Shown in pieces: positions 26,819 through 33,228 of a DNA stretch of 33,228 bases (positions are counted from its first letter, which is position 1; each line of letters opens with the position of its first letter). Origin of the DNA: Inquilinus limosus (lineage in GTDB: Bacteria; Pseudomonadota; Alphaproteobacteria; DSM-16000; Inquilinaceae); assembly GCA_019508225.1 (NCBI GenBank), contig JAEKLZ010000200.1, positions 1 to 33,228 of the forward strand, written 5' to 3'. Under the pieces are notes generated by a model that saw only the letters and a program-made list of their open reading frames with translations, searched no databases and was not told where the DNA came from. The position numbers were made by a program, and so were the translations under genes.

Positions 26819-27757
26819 CTACGCCGCCACCCCCTCCGCCGCCAGCTCGGCCCACAGTGCCTCCGGGATGTCCCGCTGCAGCAGGGCCAGGTTGCGGTCG
26901 ACCTCTTCGGCCGACTGGTGGCCGACGACGACGCTGACGACGGCCTGATGGCGCAGCGGGAACTGCAGCGCCGCCGCCGGCAGCGGCACGTCGTGGCGGC
27001 GGCACACCGCCTCGATCCGCCGGGTCTGCTCCAGCACCTCCGGCGTCGCCGGCTTGTAGTGGTAGCGCGCGCCCTCGACCGCGCCGGTGGCCAGGATGCC
27101 GGTGTTGAACGGCGCCGCCACCAGCACCGAGATGCCGCGCTTCAGGCAATCGTCCAGGAACGGCACCGAATCCTGCTTCAGCAGGGTGTAGCCGCCGGCC
27201 AGCATCATGCAGTCGAACGCGCCGGCCTCGGCGAAGCGCTGGCACACCTGCCAGTTGCCGACCCCGACGCCGATGGCGCCGACAACGCCCTGGCGGCGCA
27301 GCTCCGCCAGCGCCGGATAAGCGCCGTCCATCGCCTCGGCGAATCGCGCCTCATAGGAATCGCCGTGCAGATCGGGGGTGACGTCATGGATGAAGACGAT
27401 GTCCAGCCGGTCGCGCTTCAGCTTGGCCAGGCTGCGCTCGACCGACCGCAGGATGCCGTCGCGCGTGTAGTCGAATCGGTTCTCGCCGTCCTCGGTGGTG
27501 CGGCCGGCCTTGGTCGACAGCACGTGCTCGTCGCGCGGCCGGTCCGCCAGCGCGTTGCCGAAGCGCGTCTCGCTGACCCCGCCGGCATAGAGGGCGGCGG
27601 TGTCGAAATGGCGCAGGCCGCGGTCCCAGCAATGGTCGACCAGCGCGGCCACGGCGGCGTCGCCGATCGAGCTGAACAGGCTGCCGCCGCCGATGCCCAG
27701 GCGGGACACGCGCAACGGGGTGCGGCCGACCGGGCGGCGCTCAATCGGATCGGGCAT
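26819..27757 (-). CDS. Aldo/keto reductase (D-threo-aldose/L-fucose dehydrogenase type)
   Basis: 312 residues from ATG 27757, with TGAGGAG about 6 nt upstream. Aldo/keto-reductase motifs: the N-terminal IERRPVGRTPLRVSRLGIGG, the catalytic tetrad Asp/Tyr in HFDTAALYAGGVSE, Lys in LSTKAGR, and His in IVFIHDVTPD. The arrangement (STKAGR, DVTPDLHGDSYE, GVGVGNWQVCQRF, LLAGGYTLL) is that of the pyridoxal 4-dehydrogenase / L-fucose 1-dehydrogenase subgroup. It oxidises an aldose at C1 using NAD(P). It is convergent to cca, not in an operon with the L-fucose-type genes at the left. Confidence 0.9.
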   Translation of the reverse strand: MPDPIERRPVGRTPLRVSRLGIGGGSLFSSIGDAAVAALVDHCWDRGLRHFDTAALYAGGVSETRFGNALADRPRDEHVLSTKAGRTTEDGENRFDYTRDGILRSVERSLAKLKRDRLDIVFIHDVTPDLHGDSYEARFAEAMDGAYPALAELRRQGVVGAIGVGVGNWQVCQRFAEAGAFDCMMLAGGYTLLKQDSVPFLDDCLKRGISVLVAAPFNTGILATGAVEGARYHYKPATPEVLEQTRRIEAVCRRHDVPLPAAALQFPLRHQAVVSVVVGHQSAEEVDRNLALLQRDIPEALWAELAAEGVAA

Positions 27758-27895
27758 GATGCTCCTCAGGCTGGGCTGGTGGCCGATCTTGGCACCATTT
27801 CTCGTCCGAGGGACCAATAGAGATTCCGGCCCGTATGTCCGACACTTCCGCCGGAACGACCATCCGGGTCAACGAACCTCAAAGGGAGAAACGCG

Positions 27896-28465
27896 ATGAG
27901 CGAGTCCATACACCCGGTCGTCGACGGCGGCGTGCGCCAAGGGTCAGGCAGCTTCCAGGGCGGTACGCTGACCTGTCTGTGCACCGATCGTCCCGTCAAG
28001 GTGCGCATCGAGGGCGACGTCGCCCACAACCATGCCTGCGGCTGCACCAAGTGCTGGAAGCCGAAGGGCACGGCCTTCTCGGTCGTCGCGGTGGTGCCGT
28101 CCGACAAGGTCACGGTGCTGGAGAACGGCGACAAGCTGGCGGTGGTCGATCCCAGCGCCCTGATCCAGCGGCACGCCTGCAAGCAATGCGGCGTGCACCT
28201 GCACGGCCCGGTCGAGCGCGACCACCCGTTCAAGGGCCTGTCCTTCATCCATCCGGAGCGGTTCGAAAACAGCGGCTATGCCGCGCCGACCTTCGCCGCC
28301 TTCGTCTCGTCGGTCATCGAATCGGGCGTCGATCCGAGCCGTATGGAAGGCATCCGGGCCAGGCTCAACCAGCTGGGGCTGCCGCCCTATGACTGCCTGT
28401 CGCCGGGGCTGATGGACTACGTCGCGACCTGGACCGCCAAGCGCTCCGGCGCCTTGCCGGCCTAG
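27896..28465 (+). CDS. gfa: S-(hydroxymethyl)glutathione synthase (glutathione-dependent formaldehyde-activating enzyme)
   Basis: 189 residues, ATG preceded by AAAGGGAGAAACGCG. The GFA zinc-binding residues are visible: Cys27 and Cys29 in TCLCT, Cys48, Cys50 and Cys53 in [13 protein letters not shown], and Cys95 and Cys98 in [12 protein letters not shown]. The C-terminal [27 protein letters not shown] is a Gfa hallmark. It accelerates condensation of formaldehyde with glutathione for oxidation by glutathione-dependent formaldehyde dehydrogenase. Complete and monocistronic in this window. Confidence 0.95.
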   Translation: MSESIHPVVDGGVRQGSGSFQGGTLTCLCTDRPVKVRIEGDVAHNHACGCTKCWKPKGTAFSVVAVVPSDKVTVLENGDKLAVVDPSALIQRHACKQCGVHLHGPVERDHPFKGLSFIHPERFENSGYAAPTFAAFVSSVIESGVDPSRMEGIRARLNQLGLPPYDCLSPGLMDYVATWTAKRSGALPA

Positions 28466-28513
28466 CGCCGGATGGCTTTGGATCAGACTACGCCAGAGTG
28501 ATCGAACCCGGTA

Positions 28514-28542
28514 TTGCCTCTCCCGCCAGGCGGGAGAGGCAA
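28514..28542. repeat. Perfect 14-bp inverted repeat between convergent genes
   Basis: TTGCCTCTCCCGCC (28514-28527) and its exact reverse complement (28529-28542) flank a single A. It lies between the convergent gfa and DHFR-like genes. It could serve as a bidirectional terminator-like hairpin (no T-run) or be a dispersed palindromic repeat of the genome. Confidence 0.75.
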
Positions 28543-28575
28543 CTCGCATGCGCTCGACGCCTGGCGGATCCCCCA

Positions 28576-29241
28576 TCAGCCTTCCCGCTGCATCCGCTCG
28601 CGGCGGGCACGCTCGGCCTCGGTCGGCTCGGCCAGGGCGAAGGATCCGGTCGTCACCTCGCCGGACCGGAGATAGGTGCTGATCACCACGCCGGTGGTCG
28701 ACGCTTGGCTGCTCGCCAGCTTCAGCCCGGCCGGGATGGCGCCGCGGCCGAACAGCCGCTTGCCGGAGCCGAGCACGACCGGGAAGGTCAGCAGCCGGAA
28801 CTCGTCGATCAGGTCGTGCGCCAGCAGGGTCTGGATCAGGTCGCTGCTGCCCTGCAGCAGCAGCATCGGCCCGTTGTGCCGCTTCAGCTCGGCCACCGTC
28901 TCCGCCGCATCGCCGCGCAGCGCCACCGAGTTCTGCCAGGCCAGAGGCGCGGCCGAGCGGGTGGCGACGTATTTGGTCGTCGCGTTGAACGCCTTGCCGA
29001 TCGGGTCGTCGGCCGCGACGTAGGGCCAGTGGGCGGCGAAGATCTCATAGGTCTTGCGGCCCAGCAGCAGGTCGAAGGGGGCGTCGAAGATCTCGCCCAT
29101 GGCCTGGCCCATGACGTCGTCCCAGTGATGGAACGTCCAGCCGCCGAAGGCGAAGCCGCCGGTCGGGTCCTCCTCCGGCCCGCCCGGGGCCTGCATGACG
29201 CCGTCCAGGCTGACGAACGCGGCGGTGACGACCTTCCTCAT
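28576..29241 (-). CDS. Dihydrofolate reductase-family / RibD C-terminal domain protein
   Basis: 221 residues from ATG 29241 (AGGAGA 6-11 nt upstream). Begins MRKVVTAAFVSLDGVMQAPGG, has FDLLLGRKTYEIFAAHWPY and NATTKYVATRSA, then LLLQGSSDLIQTLLAHDLIDEF and FPVVLGSGKRLFG, the RibD-C/DHFR-like fold arrangement. These proteins bind NADPH and a folate or pterin-like ligand; the exact reaction is unknown. It diverges from the glutamate-synthase-like gene. Confidence 0.9.
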   Translation of the reverse strand: MRKVVTAAFVSLDGVMQAPGGPEEDPTGGFAFGGWTFHHWDDVMGQAMGEIFDAPFDLLLGRKTYEIFAAHWPYVAADDPIGKAFNATTKYVATRSAAPLAWQNSVALRGDAAETVAELKRHNGPMLLLQGSSDLIQTLLAHDLIDEFRLLTFPVVLGSGKRLFGRGAIPAGLKLASSQASTTGVVISTYLRSGEVTTGSFALAEPTEAERARRERMQREG

Positions 29242-29443
29242 CTCGGTTCTCCTGTTCAGTGGCCTACCGCGCTTCGCGCTGCTTGAGGCTGTCGATGGCG
29301 GCGTCTCACGCCGGTCCACCACAGGACGGTCGGGCGAGGCCGGTCCCGACACCCCGCCCGGACTTTTGCGCGGAGACGCCGCGGTTTCGCCGCTTCGCCT
29401 CGCCGGCGTATCGTCCGGGACGAGTCGCGACCCGGAGCCGTCG

Positions 29444-31051
29444 ATGTCCCTGCTGAACCGCTATGTCGCCTTCGGGCTGCTGGTCCTGATCACCCTGGCC
29501 ACCGTGCCGCTGCTCGGCCAGGTCCACTGGCTGTGGCCGGTGACGCTGGTCGCCGGGCTGCTCAGCCTGGTCGGGGTCTGGGACCTGACCCAGGCGCCGC
29601 ATGCGGTGCGCCGCAACTATCCGGTGATCGGCCATATCCGCTACCTGGTCGAGGGCATCCGGCCGGAGATCCGGCAGTACCTGCTGGAGGCCGACAACGA
29701 GATGCTGCCCTTCTCCCGGGCCCAGCGCTCGCTGGTCTATGCCCGGGCCAAGAACGAGGGCGGCGAGAAGCCGTTCGGCACGCTGCTCGACGTCTACCAG
29801 CCCGGCTACGAGTTCATCGGCCATTCCACCCGGCCGGTGCCGGTGCCCGACCCGGCGACCTTCCGCATCGGCATCGGCGGGCCGCAATGCACCCGGCCGT
29901 ATTCGCATTCGGTGTTCAACATCTCGGCCATGAGCTTCGGCTCGCTCAGCGCCAACGCCATCCGGGCGCTGAATCTGGGCGCCAGGATGGGCGGCTTCGC
30001 CCATGACACCGGCGAGGGCAGCATCAGCCCCTATCACCGCGAGAACCAGGGCGATTTGGTGTGGGAGCTGGGCAGCGGCTATTTCGGCTGCCGCACCGCC
30101 GACGGCCGGTTCGACCCGGTGCTCTTCGCCGCCAAGGCGCAGAGCGACCAGGTCAAGATGATCGAGATCAAGCTGAGCCAGGGGGCGAAGCCCGGCCATG
30201 GCGGCATCCTGCCGGCGCGCAAGGTGACGCCGGAGATCGCCGAGACCCGCGGCGTGCCGGTCGGGGTGGACTGCATCTCGCCGTCCAGCCACAGCGCCTT
30301 CTCCACGCCGGTCGAGATGATGGGCTTCATCGCCCGGCTGCGCGAGCTGTCCGGCGGCAAGCCGGTCGGCTTCAAGTTCTGCCTCGGCCACACCTGGGAG
30401 TTCATGGGCATCGTCAAGGCGATGCTGGAGACCGGCATCCTGCCCGACTTCATCGTCGTCGACGGCGCCGAGGGCGGCACCGGCGCGGCGCCGATCGAGT
30501 TCACCGACCATCTCGGCGTGCCGATGCGCGAGGGGCTGCTGTTCGTCCACAACACCCTGGTCGGCGCCGATCTGCGCGGCAAGATCCGCATCGGCGCCGC
30601 CGGCAAGGTGGTCAGCGCCTTCGACATCGCCAGCCTGCTGGCGATCGGCGCCGACTGGGCCAATGCGGCGCGCGGCTTCATGTTCGCGATCGGCTGCATC
30701 CAGTCGCAGAGCTGCCACACCAACCGCTGCCCGACCGGCGTGGCGACCCAGGACCCGCTGCGCCAGCGCGCCTTGGTGGTGCCGGACAAGGCCGAGCGGG
30801 TGCACAACTTCCATCGCAACACGATGAAGGCGCTGGCCGAGATGCTGGCGGCGGCGGGGCTGGAGCATCCGTCGCAGCTGGGGCCGCACCATCTGGTGCG
30901 GCGCACCGGGACCACGGAGATCCGGCTGTTCTCGCAGCTGCACTACTTCGCCAGGCCGGGCGAGCTGGTCGACGGCACGTCGCGCAGCACGCTCTATGCC
31001 GACAGCTGGAACCTCGCCCGCGCCGACAGCTTCGACCCCAAGCCGGTGTAG
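29444..31051 (+). CDS. Membrane-anchored FMN-binding glutamate synthase-like protein
   Basis: 535 residues from ATG 29444 (GGAG 6 nt upstream). Two N-terminal membrane helices (VAFGLLVLITLATVPLLGQ and WPVTLVAGLLSLVGVW) are followed by the GltB-type FMN barrel: FNISAMSFGSLSANAIRALN, GEGSISPYHRENQGDLVWEL, IKLSQGAKPGHGGILPARKV, DGAEGGTGAAPIEF, and the 3Fe-4S cysteine set CIQSQSCHTNRC (Cys418, 424, 429). No amidotransferase domain is present, so it cannot make glutamate from glutamine alone. It belongs to the 'FMN-binding glutamate synthase family' of stand-alone proteins whose reaction is not settled. Confidence 0.93.
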   Translation: MSLLNRYVAFGLLVLITLATVPLLGQVHWLWPVTLVAGLLSLVGVWDLTQAPHAVRRNYPVIGHIRYLVEGIRPEIRQYLLEADNEMLPFSRAQRSLVYARAKNEGGEKPFGTLLDVYQPGYEFIGHSTRPVPVPDPATFRIGIGGPQCTRPYSHSVFNISAMSFGSLSANAIRALNLGARMGGFAHDTGEGSISPYHRENQGDLVWELGSGYFGCRTADGRFDPVLFAAKAQSDQVKMIEIKLSQGAKPGHGGILPARKVTPEIAETRGVPVGVDCISPSSHSAFSTPVEMMGFIARLRELSGGKPVGFKFCLGHTWEFMGIVKAMLETGILPDFIVVDGAEGGTGAAPIEFTDHLGVPMREGLLFVHNTLVGADLRGKIRIGAAGKVVSAFDIASLLAIGADWANAARGFMFAIGCIQSQSCHTNRCPTGVATQDPLRQRALVVPDKAERVHNFHRNTMKALAEMLAAAGLEHPSQLGPHHLVRRTGTTEIRLFSQLHYFARPGELVDGTSRSTLYADSWNLARADSFDPKPV

Positions 31052-31096
31052 CCGCCGGGGCACGGACGGGGTCGAAGCAAAGCGAGTCCCCGCGAG

Positions 31097-31224
31097 GAGA
31101 CCTTTCCAGAACACGATCCATCCCCTTGTCGTCATTCCCGCGAAAGCGGGAATCTCGTTCCGATCGAAGCGTCACCAGATCACCGCCTTCGGGGATGACG
31201 GGTTGGGGATGCTGAAAAGGTCTC
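31097..31224. repeat. Long imperfect palindromic intergenic element
   Basis: Outer arms GAGACCTTTCCAG (31097-31109) and its near complement (31212-31224, one mismatch), then CATCCCC (31119-31125) against GGGGATG (31205-31211), then GTCATTCCCG against GGGGATGAC. Nested within is a perfect hairpin ATTCCCGC-GAAA-GCGGGAAT (31134-31153). The whole 128-nt unit lies between the glutamate-synthase-like gene and the convergent small gene. It resembles the REP/MITE-like palindromic repeats found throughout proteobacteria. Confidence 0.75.
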
Positions 31225-31237
31225 TCTGGCGACGATG

Positions 31238-31672
31238 TCACCCCTTGTTCAGCACCGCGACGAAGCTGGCGGTGTAGCCGGCTGGCCTGCCGTTGTGCGG
31301 CTTGACCCGGACGATCGACCCGACCAGGGAGGGAACCTGGTCGATCCCCTCCGGCCATGTGTAGGACAGGCAGCCGTTGTAGGCGTATTCCCAGCCATCG
31401 GTGGAGGTGCCCGGCCGGCCGTAGCCGACGATGGCGAAGGCCACGGGCGTGTCGCGGCTGCCTTCGATCATCTTGCCCTTCAGGTCCATGCCGCCGCCGT
31501 CCCAGTCGAGCAGGCCGGCGAACTCGGCATCATTGAGCGGCCGCAGCACCAGCGCGGCCTCGGCGAAGATCAGGGCGAGCGCCTTCTTCGGGTCGTCCCC
31601 GACCTGCACGGGATCGTTGTGGAAGCTGCGATAGGTCCATTTGCCGGCAATGTCGGAACTTGAACGGGCCAT
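31238..31672 (-). CDS. Conserved hypothetical protein (possible small beta-barrel)
   Basis: 144 residues. AAGGAG lies 8 nt upstream of the ATG. The start MARSSSDIAGKWTYRSFHNDP and the later GYTASFVAVLNKG ending suggest a small soluble beta-barrel, possibly lipocalin-like because of the G-x-W near the start; that is a weak guess. FAIVGYGRPGTSTDGWEYAYNG is in the middle. It is 47 nt downstream of a DJ-1/PfpI-type gene and probably co-transcribed with it. No specific function is recognised. Confidence 0.75.
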   Translation of the reverse strand: MARSSSDIAGKWTYRSFHNDPVQVGDDPKKALALIFAEAALVLRPLNDAEFAGLLDWDGGGMDLKGKMIEGSRDTPVAFAIVGYGRPGTSTDGWEYAYNGCLSYTWPEGIDQVPSLVGSIVRVKPHNGRPAGYTASFVAVLNKG

Positions 31673-31719
31673 CGAAAAATCTCCTTCGGTTGAAAATGCG
31701 GTTGCGGAAATGACGGGTC

Positions 31720-32346
31720 CTACCAGGAGAACGGGCAGCTTGCCGGGGCCTTCAGGTCGCTGCGGAACGGCGGCTTGGGGTAGTATTGGGTGGTGCGCTG
31801 GACCTCGCGCGCCGCGTCGTCGCCCTTCAGCAGCCGGACGAGGTGCAGCGACTCGTCCAGTCCGGACGAGATGCCGCCGCCGGTCAGGCGGTTGCGATCC
31901 TGGTGGAAGCGCGGGAAGCCTTTCACCACGGAGATCTTGTCGAAGCTCTTCAGGCAGGGGATGAAAGCCCAGTGCGTGGTGGCCTGGTAGCCGTCGAGCA
32001 GCCCGGCGGCGGCCAGCAGCAGCGCGCCCTCGCACACCGAGCAGACCCAGGTCGCGTGCGGGCCGATGCGGATCAGGAAATCGAGCAGGTCGCGCGGCTT
32101 CTGTCCGCCCATGATCGGCGCCAGCGCCTTGGGATCGCCGCCGGGAACCCAAAGCACGTCGAGCTTTTTCGTGTCGGCGAAGCGGTGCGTGGCCAGGAAG
32201 CGGAAGCCGTCGCGCGTCTCGATCGGCGTGTCGGTCGAGGCGGCCAGCAGCCGCACCTCGAAGCCCGGCACCCATTTGAACATCTCGTGCGGCCCCGTGA
32301 CGTCGAGCAGATCGACCTTCTGGTAGACGGGGATACCGATGATCAT
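31720..32346 (-). CDS. DJ-1/PfpI (class I glutamine amidotransferase-like) family protein
   Basis: 208 residues. Motifs: MIIGIPVYQKVDLLDVTGPHEMF at the start, DVLWVPGGDP (63-72), and the nucleophile elbow VCSVCEGALLLAAAGLLDG with Cys105. TTHWAF (His125) and LTGGGISSGLDESLHLV follow. The combination is that of isonitrile hydratase-like and transcription-regulator-related DJ-1/PfpI proteins, but without the C-terminal AraC domain. Reaction uncertain; amidohydrolase, glyoxalase or isonitrile hydratase are candidates. First gene of a two-gene unit with the 144-residue protein. Confidence 0.88.
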   Translation of the reverse strand: MIIGIPVYQKVDLLDVTGPHEMFKWVPGFEVRLLAASTDTPIETRDGFRFLATHRFADTKKLDVLWVPGGDPKALAPIMGGQKPRDLLDFLIRIGPHATWVCSVCEGALLLAAAGLLDGYQATTHWAFIPCLKSFDKISVVKGFPRFHQDRNRLTGGGISSGLDESLHLVRLLKGDDAAREVQRTTQYYPKPPFRSDLKAPASCPFSW

Positions 32347-32689
32347 CCGCTTGTCTCCACGATCTGTCGGACGAACGGCACAGGCTGGGCGGCACGCGTG
32401 GCCGGGCGGAAGCCCATCTGCAGGCGCTCGGAGCGCGAGCGCGCTCGATCAAGCACCAGGGGACGCTGACTTTTGGAAGATGGCTTCAAGCTGGCGAAGC
32501 CATGGCGAGACCACGAAAATCAGCCGCTCGGCTGACGTCAATTGTATGCAGGCTGACGAATAAAGATAAAAAGCTATGGAATTCGCAATGTTCGGATCAG
32601 AAATTCAGAACAGAGTGGCTGGATGAAAGAATAGTCCGTTGGATTTGGAATTGCAATTCTTCTATGGCCGGGGCCGGGCGGCTGGCGTT

Positions 32690-32856
32690 GGTGGCAGCAG
32701 GATGGCCTGACCCGTCGGGCGGCAACGGTGGACCTGCCGGTGACGTGGCTGCTGCCGATCATCCGCGACGCCGGATCTGTCCGAACCTGGCTGAATTTCT
32801 GGCTGTCCGGCAATGAACACGACATTCATTGCCTTAACTTGCGTTTGTGTTCATGA
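32690..32856 (+). pseudogene. Probable 3' remnant of an unidentified gene
   Basis: An open plus-strand frame ending in TGA at 32854-32856 has the strong G/C third-position bias of real genes here (for instance in the TVDLPVTWLLPIIRDAG segment), but no plausible start codon, and the upstream DNA changes to AT-rich. The parent family is not recognised. Short length makes a chance open frame possible. Confidence 0.35.
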
Positions 32857-32857
32857 T
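32829..32857 (+). promoter_or_regulatory. Candidate promoter of right-edge gene
   Basis: TTGCCT (32829-32834) and CATGAT (32852-32857) are separated by 17 nt, giving a predicted transcription start near 32864, at the ATG itself (32865). No Shine-Dalgarno sequence lies before that ATG, consistent with a leaderless mRNA. Confidence 0.4.
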
Positions 32858-32863
32858 ACGTTC
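32849..32863 (+). promoter_or_regulatory. Candidate LexA SOS box, GTTC-N7-GTTC
   Basis: GTTCATGATACGTTC matches the alphaproteobacterial LexA consensus GTTC-N7-GTTC exactly. It overlaps the candidate -10 element and ends 1 nt before the ATG at 32865. About one such match is expected by chance in a window this size counting both strands, so the location, not the match alone, is what supports it. Confidence 0.5.
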
Positions 32864-32864
32864 T

Positions 32865-33228
32865 ATGAACAAGGCGCATTCCGTCACCACCCCGCAGCCC
32901 GCCCCGCCGGTCCTCGACCAGGCCGAGGCGGAGCGGGCCGGGCGCATGCTCGACCGGCTGGCCGAGATGGCGATGGAACGTGCCGAGGCCATGCATGCGG
33001 CCTCCCTCGCCGCCATCAAGGCCGGCGACGCCGCCGCGGCCAAGGATCTGGAACTCTCCCTCGACCGCGCCGGCCGCTGTGTTCGCCGTGCCCTGGCGCT
33101 CAAGCTCCGCCTCGCCCGCGAGCGGCAGGAGATGGCCGACAAGGCCGCCGCCCAGGCCCGCGACCGGGCCGAAGAGAAGGCCGAGCGCCGGCGCCAGGTG
33201 GCCCGCGCCGTCGACCGTTCCATCGCCG
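32865..33228 (+). CDS. Hypothetical coiled-coil protein, N-terminal part
   Basis: The gene runs off the right edge after 121 codons. It begins MNKAHSVTTPQPAPP and then becomes a long Ala/Arg/Glu-rich helix (AERAGRMLDRLAEMAMERAE, LELSLDRAGRCVRRALALKL, RERQEMADKAAAQARDRAE) likely to form a coiled coil. High third-position G/C throughout supports coding. No family with known function is recognised; similar short helical proteins are seen in alphaproteobacteria. It has no Shine-Dalgarno sequence and an SOS-box-like motif at its promoter. Confidence 0.7.
   Translation, partial: MNKAHSVTTPQPAPPVLDQAEAERAGRMLDRLAEMAMERAEAMHAASLAAIKAGDAAAAKDLELSLDRAGRCVRRALALKLRLARERQEMADKAAAQARDRAEEKAERRRQVARAVDRSIA

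Larger units (their letters stand above)
32347..32864. other. Intergenic region, AT-richer, with hairpins and a probable gene remnant
   Basis: 518 nt without a convincing complete gene. Two short perfect inverted repeats occur at 32481-32502 (TGGCTTC/GAAGCCA) and 32520-32535 (TCAGCCG/CGGCTGA). From 32536 to 32665 the DNA is distinctly AT-richer than the rest of the window. From about 32690 a high-G/C-third-position plus-strand frame reads TVDLPVTWLLPIIRDAG and continues with WLNFWLSGNEHD to a stop at 32854-32856, without a start codon; this looks like the 3' end of a lost gene. Confidence 0.5.

Noticed and set aside
31134-31153. GAAA-loop hairpin as a riboswitch or small RNA
   Set aside because: It is a fragment of the larger palindromic element and no aptamer-like conserved core surrounds it.
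32502-32816. 104-residue plus-strand frame in the right-hand gap
   Set aside because: Third-position composition is not that of a gene; the better-biased frame in the same DNA is a different one, called as a remnant.

Overview
The window is GC-rich (clearly above 65% by eye), densely coding chromosomal DNA with overlapping start/stop codons and a strong preference for G or C at third codon positions. Gene content (DUF1285, a Nudix CoA pyrophosphatase next to a CCA tRNA nucleotidyltransferase, a MoxR/DUF58/BatA-DUF4159 operon, GFA, a DUF3772 mechanosensitive channel, azlCD) points to an alphaproteobacterium, probably a Rhodospirillales soil or plant-associated type such as Inquilinus or Azospirillum. 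That placement is inference from gene content and composition, not from a marker gene. No rRNA, tRNA, CRISPR array, intact insertion sequence or prophage was found.

Layout. 1-1875: start of a Gfo/Idh/MocA oxidoreductase, divergent from an SDR plus FAH-hydrolase pair that fits the last steps of non-phosphorylative L-fucose or L-rhamnose breakdown. 1898-5692: exported alpha/beta hydrolase, a small exported Gly/Pro/Tyr-rich protein, a 60-residue membrane peptide, and a methyltransferase-EamA permease pair. 5839-7725: AraC regulator followed by azlCD. 7752-9272: a compact toxin-antitoxin patch with two convergent VapBC-like modules; the first is flanked by a copy of the azlD 3' end. 9302-14756: acs, divergent from a DUF3772/MscS channel gene that overlaps a zinc-ribbon methyltransferase. 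14757-17465: an OmpA-like gene with an apparently broken signal-peptide region, then a DUF1326-DUF2182 pair. 17587-24361: a four-gene minus-strand operon, moxR > DUF58 > BatA/DUF4159 > VWA/GATase-like membrane protein. 24407-26783: divergent DUF1285 > nudix > cca operon with 4-nt overlaps. 26819-31051: aldo/keto reductase, gfa, DHFR-like protein, membrane-anchored glutamate-synthase-like protein. 31052-33228: a palindromic intergenic element, a small unknown gene, a DJ-1/PfpI protein, an AT-richer gap with an apparent gene remnant, and the start of a coiled-coil gene whose promoter region carries an alphaproteobacterial-type SOS box.

The most unusual points are the 30-nt azlD 3'-end duplication around vapBC-1, the premature TGA in the presumed OmpA signal-peptide region, the SOS-box/possibly leaderless gene at the right edge, the long imperfect inverted repeat at 31097-31224, and a 14-bp tandem duplication that seems to have separated two formerly overlapping operon genes (DUF58 and DUF4159). 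Most of the rest is ordinary housekeeping and catabolic chromosome.
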